Of a stretch of 64,000 bases of DNA, positions 18,071 through 24,907 are shown in pieces; position 1 is the first letter of the stretch; every line of letters begins with the position of its first letter. Both the position numbers and the translations under genes were made by a program. The DNA comes from Flavobacterium album (GTDB lineage Bacteria > Bacteroidota > Bacteroidia > Flavobacteriales > Flavobacteriaceae). A model generated the notes under the pieces. The model was not told the origin of the DNA, searched no databases, and was given only the letters and a program-made list of their open reading frames with translations. Where the stretch lies: the NCBI RefSeq assembly GCF_003096035.1, contig NZ_CP029186.1:2493001-2557000 (forward strand). The letters are read 5' to 3'.

Positions 18071-18955
18071 CTACTTCTTATAAGCTACTTTCTCCGCTTT
18101 CTTGCTTTCCGAGTAGTCATAGAAGCCCTCACCGCTCTTCACGCCCAGCTTACCTGCGCGTACCATGTTCACCAATAACGGGCATGGCGCATATTTAGGA
18201 TTCTTAAAGCCGTCGTACATTACATTAAGGATAGAAAGGCATACATCAAGGCCAATAAAATCAGCAAGCTGCAACGGCCCCATCGGGTGTGCCATGCCAA
18301 GCTTCATTACGGTATCGATCTCATAAACACCGGCAACACCATTGTATAAGGTCTCTATCGCCTCATTGATCATCGGCATTAATATGCGGTTAGCCACAAA
18401 TCCCGGGTAATCGTTCACTTCTACAGGAACTTTACCCAATTTTTCAGAAAGATCCATAATGGTTTTGGTCACCTCATCCGATGTGTTGTAGCCGCGGATG
18501 ATCTCAACCAGCTTCATGATCGGCACCGGGTTCATAAAGTGCATGCCTATCACTTTGTCCTGCCTTGTGGTTACGGCTGCGATCTGCGTGATCGAGATAG
18601 AGGAAGTGTTGGTAGCCAGTATGGTTTTTTCGTCGCAAAACTCATTCAGGTCTTTAAATATCTTTAATTTAAGGTCTACGTTTTCCGTAGCGGCTTCCAC
18701 AACCAGGTCAACGTTTACCACGCCATCTTTAATATCAGTATAAGTAATGATGTTGCCAATGGTCTTCGCTTTGTCCTCTTCCGTGATAGACCCTTTTGCC
18801 ACCATCCTGTCCAGGTTGGCTGCAATGGTCGCCATCCCTTTATCAAGCGATTTTTCAGATACATCAATAAGTTTTACACTAAATCCGCTTTGCGCGAAAG
18901 TATGGGCAATACCATTACCCATTGTTCCTGCGCCTATTACAGCTATGTTTTTCAT
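18071..18955 (-). CDS. 3-hydroxybutyryl/3-hydroxyacyl-CoA dehydrogenase
   Basis: 294 residues, the usual length of single-function 3-hydroxybutyryl-CoA dehydrogenases. It oxidises L-3-hydroxyacyl-CoA with NAD(P)+. The Rossmann motif GAGTMG is at 8-13; MHFMNPVPIMKLVE carries the catalytic His of the H/E dyad; the C-terminal helical domain has NDYPGFVANR and the GMAHPMGPLQLADFIGLD signature. It is the last gene of a three-gene minus-strand operon (Gfo/Idh, small membrane protein, this gene), 13 bp after its neighbour. Confidence 0.94.
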   Translation of the reverse strand: MKNIAVIGAGTMGNGIAHTFAQSGFSVKLIDVSEKSLDKGMATIAANLDRMVAKGSITEEDKAKTIGNIITYTDIKDGVVNVDLVVEAATENVDLKLKIFKDLNEFCDEKTILATNTSSISITQIAAVTTRQDKVIGMHFMNPVPIMKLVEIIRGYNTSDEVTKTIMDLSEKLGKVPVEVNDYPGFVANRILMPMINEAIETLYNGVAGVYEIDTVMKLGMAHPMGPLQLADFIGLDVCLSILNVMYDGFKNPKYAPCPLLVNMVRAGKLGVKSGEGFYDYSESKKAEKVAYKK

Positions 18956-18968
18956 TTTTTAAGTATGT

Positions 18969-19454
18969 TTAGTTTGTTTGTTTCTTTTGTAAAGCGTCTT
19001 TTACCTCGCTTGTAATTGTTGTATTCACATTGCCAAGATCCGTTAAACAGTTTTTTGAGAATTGTAATATTTCTTCGAAGTTGGAATGATAAAAACTTGA
19101 AGATTTGGCTATCCTTACCTTGCCTTTTATCAGGTATAAATTAGTACAGCCTGAAACTTCAGATGTTTGAAATCCGGTTAAAATTTTTATGGGATAGCGT
19201 TCTTCTTTACCCAGTCCAAGATACCTGCGGATTTTAATTTCGTTATTACCGAAATCTATTTTTATTAGTTTGTCTCTTAGTTCGATCAACATAAAGATCC
19301 AGATGACGAGGAGCAGAATGCATACAAACACTCCTGCTTCTTTTGAAGTGAAGGTTGAATCCAGATCATATAACACTGAAATTAGCAACGCAGGAATACC
19401 TAAAACTAAAATTAGTGGTAATGCGACTGTATATTTTAATCGCGTTTTTATCAT
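18969..19454 (-). CDS. Small membrane protein, unknown
   Basis: 161 residues, family not recognised. Two N-terminal hydrophobic helices (about 9-31 and 39-58) are followed by a cytoplasmic PH-like beta-rich part with IKIDFGNNEIKIRRYLG, the layout of many bacterial membrane proteins with a PH-like domain. The C-terminus is Lys-rich. Its ATG overlaps the stop of the oxidoreductase upstream (ATGA), so it is translated from the same mRNA. Confidence 0.75.
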   Translation of the reverse strand: MIKTRLKYTVALPLILVLGIPALLISVLYDLDSTFTSKEAGVFVCILLLVIWIFMLIELRDKLIKIDFGNNEIKIRRYLGLGKEERYPIKILTGFQTSEVSGCTNLYLIKGKVRIAKSSSFYHSNFEEILQFSKNCLTDLGNVNTTITSEVKDALQKKQTN

Positions 19455-20419
19455 CTATTCTTCGAAGCCTCAATGATCCTGTAAGCAATCCGCAATGCTT
19501 CCGCACCATCTTCCAGAGTTACCACCGGGGTAGTATCGTTATTGATGGCATCGGCAAACGTTTCCAGTTCGTCAAGGATGGCATTGTTCGCCTGCACATC
19601 CGGGTTGTCGAAATAGATTTGCTTTTTCACACCCTCGGCATTTTGCAGTATCATGTCGAAATCGCCCGGTACTTCAGGTGCATCCTTCATTTTTACCACC
19701 TCGCATATTTTATCAAGAAAGTCAACAGAGATATAGGCATCCTTTTGGAAGAACCTCGATTTGCGCATGTTCTTCATCGAAATGCGGCTCGATGTGAGGT
19801 TAGCCACACAGCCGTTCTCGAACTCGATGCGGGCGTTGGCAATATCCGGCGTATCGCTAATAACCGACACCCCACTGGCATTAATATTCTTAACAGGCGA
19901 TTTCACAACGCTCAATATCACATCGATGTCGTGTATCATCAGGTCAAGGACCACAGGCACATCCGTTCCCCGAGGGTTGAATTCCGCAAGGCGGTGCGTT
20001 TCAATGAACATTGGGTTCTCGATCATGTTTTTAGTAGCGATAAAAGCCGGGTTGAACCGTTCCACATGGCCTACCTGCCCTTTAACATTGTGCTCCTTAG
20101 CCAGCCGCATGATTTCCTCGGCTTCCTCCACCGTGTTGGATATCGGCTTTTCCACAAACACGTGCCTGCCTGCCATGATAGCCTCTTTGGCACAATCGTG
20201 GTGCGACAGGGTAGGGGTTACGATATCCACTACATCTACAGCGGCAATAAGTTCGCTTATGGTATCGAATTTTTTGTAGCCGAATTCATTGGAAACTTTA
20301 TCAGCATTTTCGCTGTTAGGGTCATAAAAACCAACAAGCTCATATTTTTCAGACTGGTTGAGCAAACGCAGGTGAATCTTTCCGAGATGCCCTGCGCCTA
20401 ATACGCCAACTTTAAGCAT
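19451..20419 (-). CDS. Gfo/Idh/MocA family oxidoreductase
   Basis: 322 residues from the ATG at 20419. A longer frame reaches 20482, but MLKVGVLGAGHLG at 20419 is the natural start and a promoter lies just upstream. The Rossmann fold has GAGHLG (8-13), VDVVDIVTPTLSHH, and the FVEKPIS motif with the conserved Lys of the EKP signature; VVLDLMIHDIDVI is in the C-terminal domain. It is a NAD(P)-dependent dehydrogenase of unknown substrate, probably a sugar or polyol derivative. It is the first gene of an operon with a membrane protein and hydroxyacyl-CoA dehydrogenase, and is divergent from pcm. Confidence 0.9.
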   Translation of the reverse strand: MLKVGVLGAGHLGKIHLRLLNQSEKYELVGFYDPNSENADKVSNEFGYKKFDTISELIAAVDVVDIVTPTLSHHDCAKEAIMAGRHVFVEKPISNTVEEAEEIMRLAKEHNVKGQVGHVERFNPAFIATKNMIENPMFIETHRLAEFNPRGTDVPVVLDLMIHDIDVILSVVKSPVKNINASGVSVISDTPDIANARIEFENGCVANLTSSRISMKNMRKSRFFQKDAYISVDFLDKICEVVKMKDAPEVPGDFDMILQNAEGVKKQIYFDNPDVQANNAILDELETFADAINNDTTPVVTLEDGAEALRIAYRIIEASKNR

Positions 20420-20436
20420 AAGGTATATATTTTTAA

Positions 20437-20468
20437 CAAAAATAGCATTATTTGGTTGGATATTCCAA
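20437..20468 (-). promoter_or_regulatory. Bacteroidetes-type promoter of the Gfo/Idh operon
   Basis: On the minus strand a -33 TTG (20466-20468) is followed, after 21 bp, by TATTTTTG (20437-20444), which matches TAnnTTTG. The -7 element ends 17 nt before the ATG at 20419. This supports that ATG over the longer upstream frame. Confidence 0.65.
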
Positions 20469-20588
20469 AAAGACGGTGCCAAAAAACCGCTTTAAATTTA
20501 TGGGATTATTAATGTGCCAAATCCTGTTTTTTGGCCTGCAAATACCGAAAATGTTTTCTATTTTTACGGCAACTAATACAAGCAGGAA

Positions 20589-21236
20589 TTGAAAGATACA
20601 GCCAAACATCAGGGACTTCGCAATCAGTTGGTAAGCGTTTTGGAACAAAAAGGCATTACCGATAAAAATGTTTTGGCCGCCATCAAAAAGATACCGAGGC
20701 ACCTTTTCCTCAACTCCTCGTTTGAGGATTATGCCTACCAGGACAAAGCTTTCCCGATAGGGGCAGGGCAAACCATTTCACAGCCGTATACTGTGGCTTA
20801 CCAGTCGCAATTGCTGGAGGTCGAGAAAGACCATAAAGTATTGGAAATAGGCACCGGGTCGGGCTACCAGACCGCAGTGCTGTGTACCATGGGCGCAAAG
20901 GTATATAGTGTAGAGAGACAGAATGAGCTATTTAAAACCACCTCATTATTATTGCCTAAACTTGGCATCCGCCCCAAGCACCTTTCCTTTGGGGACGGTT
21001 ATAAAGGGTTGCCAAATTTTGCTCCTTTCGACAGCATCATCGTTACCGCAGGAGCGCCGATGATCCCCAAGCCGCTTATGGCGCAATTGAAAATAGGGGG
21101 CAGGCTCGTGATACCCGTAGGTGGCGAAAATGAAGCCCAGATAATGACGCTTCTCATTAGAAAAAGCGAAACACAATTTGAAAAGCATGAGCTGGGGAAT
21201 TTCAGGTTTGTGCCGCTGCTGGAGAATAAGAATTGA
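20589..21236 (+). CDS. pcm: Protein-L-isoaspartate O-methyltransferase
   Basis: 215 residues, normal for Pcm. It methylates L-isoaspartyl residues with S-adenosylmethionine to start repair of damaged proteins. IPRHLFL, AFPIGAGQTISQPY, the SAM-binding motif VLEIGTGSGYQTAVL, and VTAGAPMIPKPL are all present. The start is TTG at 20589 (preceded by GCAGGA); no in-frame ATG lies near the domain start. It is divergent from the Gfo/Idh operon. Confidence 0.95.
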   Translation: MKDTAKHQGLRNQLVSVLEQKGITDKNVLAAIKKIPRHLFLNSSFEDYAYQDKAFPIGAGQTISQPYTVAYQSQLLEVEKDHKVLEIGTGSGYQTAVLCTMGAKVYSVERQNELFKTTSLLLPKLGIRPKHLSFGDGYKGLPNFAPFDSIIVTAGAPMIPKPLMAQLKIGGRLVIPVGGENEAQIMTLLIRKSETQFEKHELGNFRFVPLLENKN

Positions 21237-21245
21237 TTTTAAGGA

Positions 21246-21263
21246 ACGCGGATGACGCGGATT
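21246..21263. repeat. 18-bp dispersed repeat (copy 2)
   Basis: ACGCGGATGACGCGGATT is the exact reverse complement of 12012-12029. It lies 10 bp after the pcm stop codon. Confidence 0.7.
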
Positions 21264-21391
21264 GGGAGGATTTCCACAGATTTTTCTAAGAGAAATTACA
21301 GCTGTTCCCGCTGTTTCTTTGTAGAGGCGTTGCACTGCAACCTCTGAAGATTCGCACAAACTTCCTATCTTTACATTGTTAACCTACAACA

Positions 21392-22042
21392 ATGAAACAA
21401 TTCTTCTCCGGTTTAGTGCTAATAGCGGTGGCCCAATTCACATCGGCGCAGAGCCTTGACAAGATGCAATGGTTCAACGAGCCGGCACAATGGCAGATAA
21501 AAGACAAAAGCCTCATCATGCAGGTAACCCCAAAGAGCGATTACTGGAGGATATCCCATTACGGGTTTACCGTTGATGATGCACCCTTTTATTATACCAC
21601 CTATGGCGGCGAGTTTGAAGCTAAAGTAAAGATTACCGGAGCTTACAAAGCCCGCTTCGACCAGATGGGCCTGATGCTGCGTATCGACCAAAAGAATTAC
21701 ATCAAGACAGGCGTGGAGTTTGTCGATGGAAAGTTTAATATCAGTACAGTAGTGACGCATGACAAAAGTGACTGGAGCGTGACCACACTGGATAAAGCGC
21801 CACCGTTTGTCTGGATAAAAGTAGTGCGAAGGCTTGATGCGGTTGAGGTATTCTATTCGTATGATGACAAGACCTGGATAATGACCCGCAATGCGCCATT
21901 GCAGGACAATACCCCGGTAATGGTTGGACTGATGGCTGCCTGCCCGGATGGCAATGGCTTTGAAGCGAAATTCGAGAACTTCTCTGTAAAGCATTTACCG
22001 GATCAAAGGAGATTGGAGTGGTTGGAGGAGCATAAGGATTAG
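21392..22042 (+). CDS. DUF1349 family exported protein
   Basis: 216 residues. The signal peptide ends at TSAQS (about residue 19). The rest fits the DUF1349/concanavalin-like beta-sandwich family: WFNEPAQWQI, SDYWRISHYGF, DQMGLMLRIDQKNYIKTGVEF, and SYDDKTWIMTR near the end. It is likely periplasmic or surface-exposed and possibly binds carbohydrate; no catalytic residues can be named. A TATCTTTA string 19 bp before the ATG resembles a -7 element with one mismatch. Confidence 0.85.
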   Translation: MKQFFSGLVLIAVAQFTSAQSLDKMQWFNEPAQWQIKDKSLIMQVTPKSDYWRISHYGFTVDDAPFYYTTYGGEFEAKVKITGAYKARFDQMGLMLRIDQKNYIKTGVEFVDGKFNISTVVTHDKSDWSVTTLDKAPPFVWIKVVRRLDAVEVFYSYDDKTWIMTRNAPLQDNTPVMVGLMAACPDGNGFEAKFENFSVKHLPDQRRLEWLEEHKD

Positions 22043-22064
22043 ATATACAATAATGTAGAAATAT

Positions 22065-22487
22065 ATGAGTGTCAGAATTTTTATCTTCTCATGTTTTTTG
22101 TTATTGGGATGTAAGCCTCTGGAATGGGAAAATACACAATATACAAAAAACTGTTTCTACAGAGAAAATGGCTACATATTCCTGAATTTTTATAATTCAG
22201 CCGATAAGGATATATTTGTTTCCGAAATTTCTGTCCCGCTTAATAAGGATTTTACATTAATTGACCATTACTATAAAATAAAGAGTGATGCTTTATATAT
22301 GCGTACGCCTGATGAAAATGATGTTTCAATTTCGGATGTAAGGGAACCGAATATAAAAATTATTAGAGATAGTATTGAAATTAAGAAAGGTAAAAACTAT
22401 AAGAGAGTTTTTAAGCTTAATAAGGATTTTAAAACTATTGTATTTAAAAACGGTGATGATAGTTTTATTCTTGAAAACTGTAATTAA
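22065..22487 (+). CDS. Putative lipoprotein, unknown
   Basis: 140 residues, family not recognised. A short hydrophobic N-terminus ends in a lipobox (FLLLGC, Cys about 16), so it should be a lipoprotein. The mature part is Lys/Asp/Asn-rich and coded by AT-rich sequence unlike pcm just upstream. It lies 22 bp after the DUF1349 gene and may be co-transcribed with it. Confidence 0.7.
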   Translation: MSVRIFIFSCFLLLGCKPLEWENTQYTKNCFYRENGYIFLNFYNSADKDIFVSEISVPLNKDFTLIDHYYKIKSDALYMRTPDENDVSISDVREPNIKIIRDSIEIKKGKNYKRVFKLNKDFKTIVFKNGDDSFILENCN

Positions 22488-22502
22488 AAGTAGTCTGCTA
22501 AT

Positions 22503-22527
22503 AAAAAAAAGAGGCTTCCGGCCCCTT
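22503..22527 (-). terminator. Rho-independent terminator of smpB
   Basis: On the minus strand, AAGGGGC-CGGAA-GCCTCTT (7-bp stem with one G-U pair) is followed by eight T. The hairpin begins inside the smpB stop codon. Confidence 0.8.
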
Positions 22528-22981
22528 ATTTATATATTTTCTTTATCCTGTCTAAATCCCTTTTGGTATCGCGTTCCTTCATGGTTTCGCGCTTGTCGTA
22601 GTTCTTCTTACCTCGGCAAAGGCCTATTTCCAGCTTGGCGATCCCTTTTTCGTTGGTGAACATCCGGAGGGGGATTATGGTAAGTCCCTGGTTCTGCACA
22701 CTTTTATGAAGGCTTTTCAGTTCCTTTTTGTTCAGAAGCAGTTTGCGCTCGCTTTTAGGCTTGTGGCTAAAGCTGCGGCTAAAAGCATATTCCTCTATAT
22801 TGGTGTTGATGGCAAACAACTCATGCCCCTGGAATTCGCAAAAACTTTCGGCAATAGAGGCCTTCCCCAAACGGATGGATTTTATCTCAGAGCCGGCCAG
22901 CACAATGCCCGCGTCATAGCGTTCCAGTATCTCATAATCGAACCGGGCCCTTTTGTTTAGTATGTTAACCGTTTTTTGCAT
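22526..22981 (-). CDS. smpB: SsrA-binding protein SmpB
   Basis: 151 residues, normal for SmpB. It binds tmRNA and is needed for trans-translation rescue of stalled ribosomes. NKRARFDYEILERYDAGIVL, GSEIKSIR, KASIAESFCEF and the basic C-terminal tail (KKNYDKRETMKERD) are family hallmarks. It is a single gene with its own terminator. Confidence 0.97.
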   Translation of the reverse strand: MQKTVNILNKRARFDYEILERYDAGIVLAGSEIKSIRLGKASIAESFCEFQGHELFAINTNIEEYAFSRSFSHKPKSERKLLLNKKELKSLHKSVQNQGLTIIPLRMFTNEKGIAKLEIGLCRGKKNYDKRETMKERDTKRDLDRIKKIYK

Positions 22982-23033
22982 AGGGATGCAAAATTACACA
23001 TAATAGTTTAAAGCAGCAACAGGCTGCCTTTGA

Positions 23034-23489
23034 TTATAATTCTTCAATTTGTATATCAATTACCTTTCCGTTCTCTACATTTACCATATATAACCTGCCA
23101 AATTCATCCTCAGGGATATCGCTGTATTCATCCTTGCCTGTCAGGCGGTTGATATAACCGGGGATGGTATTGCTGTGGCCAACGATAAGTACAGCGCTAT
23201 TTTCATGTTTCTTTATTATGGCTGCCAAATCCATGTCGCGCGGGCTGTATTCTATAGGTTTCATGTTTAGCGCGTCTGCCAATGGTTGCGCTGTTTCCCT
23301 TGTACGGTTGTACGGCGTTGTATATATTGCTTGAATGCGATTGGCAACAAGGTATTCCATCCAACGCACTGCACGCTCCTTACCGGCCTCCGAAAGGTGT
23401 GTATCAGCAGAAGTATCGGCCTTTTCGGCGTGACGTATCAGGTAAATAGTAGTATAGGTGTCCTGTGCGGATGTTATCGTCATAAACAA
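23034..23489 (-). CDS. Histidine phosphatase family protein (SixA/phosphoglycerate mutase-like)
   Basis: 151 residues from a TTG at 23489. The catalytic IRHAEK (RHxxK) and GHSNTIPGYI motifs identify the histidine phosphatase fold, close in size to SixA-type phosphatases. Upstream of the TTG, the frame continues for 12 codons to a TAA at 23523-23525. It encodes a hydrophobic, signal-peptide-like stretch (KSFYIIATLLFMTITSAQ) but has no ATG, GTG or TTG before residue 11 of that stretch. So either a rare start is used, the start was lost, or there is a sequence error. The likely site is the periplasm if the signal is used. Confidence 0.8.
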   Translation of the reverse strand: MFMTITSAQDTYTTIYLIRHAEKADTSADTHLSEAGKERAVRWMEYLVANRIQAIYTTPYNRTRETAQPLADALNMKPIEYSPRDMDLAAIIKKHENSAVLIVGHSNTIPGYINRLTGKDEYSDIPEDEFGRLYMVNVENGKVIDIQIEEL

Positions 23490-23566
23490 TAGTGTTGCAA
23501 TTATGTAAAAGCTTTTCGTCTGTTAGTAGCAAAAGCTTCTGTAAGTTACAGGGTTTGGTCTTTAAG

Positions 23567-23590
23567 TCTAACAATCTAACAATCTAACAA
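23567..23590. repeat. Short tandem repeat, 3 x TCTAACAA
   Basis: Three perfect 8-bp copies of TCTAACAA in the 108-bp gap between two minus-strand genes. No function is evident. Confidence 0.75.
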
Positions 23591-23597
23591 TCAAAAT

Positions 23598-24233
23598 CTA
23601 TTTACACGTCGCTTCATAAATATCCACGATCCTTTCAAACTCGGTATTTTTCAGGTCGGCCTTTTTCAGTTCCTCCACAAATTGCGGGCAGGTATCCTTG
23701 AAGTTGAAATCCACTACCTGGTATAAGTTAAAGCCCGTCATAAAGGTCAGGTCCGATTGCCATATGCCTATTGCAAACGCAAAATCCTCATCGCCGCGCT
23801 GCATATAATAGGCTTCCGACTGGTATCGGGTATTGTTAATTCCCGCCATGCTGTTCCCGCTCAGGGAGCCTTTTAGGAATCGCACGCCATAAATTGTGAT
23901 CCTACCTTTTTTAATGATACGCGCCACCGATTTTTTCGAGTCAAGGTTAAACGATTTTGGGTTCAGGATCTTGTTGTTGCCCAGGATGATCGTGACATAA
24001 TCTTCCATCACACCGTCAGCATTGGCCATCTGGAAGCTTTTCACCTCTTCGGTTTTAAACTTTTCTTCCTTAGCTTTTTCACTGGTTTTGAATATTACTT
24101 TACTCAGCTTCCCGCTGGGTTCTTCAATAAGGCCGGTTTTGGTTGTGCCGTTCGTAAAGGTTATCGTGCCGGGATAAAATTCGGCGAATGCCATAAAAGG
24201 CAGTAACAGGCAAAGCAGTAGCAGTTTTTTCAT
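23598..24233 (-). CDS. Exported protein, unknown
   Basis: 211 residues from ATG 24233; the signal peptide begins MKKLLLLCLLLPFMAFA. A longer frame to 24263 adds only a non-signal-like leader. The mature part starts with a beta-rich stretch (FYPGTITFTNGTTKTGLIEEP) of a type seen in uncharacterised Bacteroidetes proteins that begin after cleavage with a small strand-rich domain. Two short Asn-rich stretches and a Cys near the end (ATCK) are visible. No catalytic motif was recognised. It is probably periplasmic. Confidence 0.75.
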   Translation of the reverse strand: MKKLLLLCLLLPFMAFAEFYPGTITFTNGTTKTGLIEEPSGKLSKVIFKTSEKAKEEKFKTEEVKSFQMANADGVMEDYVTIILGNNKILNPKSFNLDSKKSVARIIKKGRITIYGVRFLKGSLSGNSMAGINNTRYQSEAYYMQRGDEDFAFAIGIWQSDLTFMTGFNLYQVVDFNFKDTCPQFVEELKKADLKNTEFERIVDIYEATCK

Positions 24234-24271
24234 AGTGTATATTGGTTTTTTACGAAAATACATATTTTTTT

Positions 24272-24386
24272 GTCAGGAGCGGAAAGGCTTGCGCATTTTT
24301 GCGGGCGTTATTCCCGCCTTGCGCTGTATCTCCCTTCCTGCGGTCGGGAGGATGCCGCTTCAGTCGGGGCTGGGAGGGAAGCATAG
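24272..24386 (-). repeat. GC-rich intergenic repeat element
   Basis: About 115 bp of distinctly GC-rich, non-coding sequence inside an AT-rich gap. On the minus strand it reads AGCCCCGAC...GAAGCGGCATCCT...GATACAGCGCAAGGCGGGAATAACG...CTCCTGAC, which matches from memory a common Flavobacterium intergenic element (AGCCC...GAAGCGGCATCC...ATACAGCGGA...GCGGGA). A CTCCC/GGGAG hairpin sits inside. It lies between divergent genes. Confidence 0.5.
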
Positions 24387-24518
24387 TTTTTATCTGGAGC
24401 GAACCATCTAACAGTCTGCTATCTAAAAATCTATATATAACAATCCTTTACGTAATGTTAATCTATTTCGCGGTTACCTTTCTGCCATGTAACTTTGCCG
24501 CATAAAGGATATAATGCG

Positions 24519-24890
24519 ATGGAGACTTTAAAAACTACGTTATTTCTCATACCCGGCGGACGCGAACTGGCACTTCCCGAAAATACAACACGGTTCAGGG
24601 AGGCCATGAAACAATCCATAGCCGGCCGTACTGCCAAAATACTAATGCTTGCCGACAGGTCGCTCATACCCGAGGCCGAAATACAAAAACTTGCCAAATA
24701 CAAGAATGTGCTTGCAATCGACTCCAATGAGATCTTTACGAAGGAAGAAGCATGGGCTATAGCTTACGAGCTTCAGGCCGATAATTACCTGCCCGCCATA
24801 GCCGATGCAGGCTTTGACTTCCAGGTCATACAGATGCAGCCGGTAGCGGTTAAATATGAGGATTTTGAGATGTTGGAGAAGTATATGTAA
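24519..24890 (+). CDS. Hypothetical protein
   Basis: 123 residues from the ATG at 24519; a TTG at 24495 would add eight residues but is less likely. Family not recognised. The sequence looks globular, cytoplasmic and mixed alpha/beta: TTLFLIPGGRELALPENT, then basic REAMKQSIAGRTAKILMLADRS, then acidic helices. There is no signal peptide and no catalytic motif. It ends 17 bp before the convergent ELWxxDGT gene, with no terminator in the gap. Confidence 0.75.
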   Translation: METLKTTLFLIPGGRELALPENTTRFREAMKQSIAGRTAKILMLADRSLIPEAEIQKLAKYKNVLAIDSNEIFTKEEAWAIAYELQADNYLPAIADAGFDFQVIQMQPVAVKYEDFEMLEKYM

Positions 24891-24907
24891 ACCAAGAAGA
24901 ATCTTAT

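Noticed and set aside
20470..20500. A TTGGCACC string upstream of the Gfo/Idh gene that resembles a sigma-54 -24 element
   Set aside because: The -12 part reads TTTTT and lacks GC; a good TTG...TAnnTTTG promoter is present nearer to the start.
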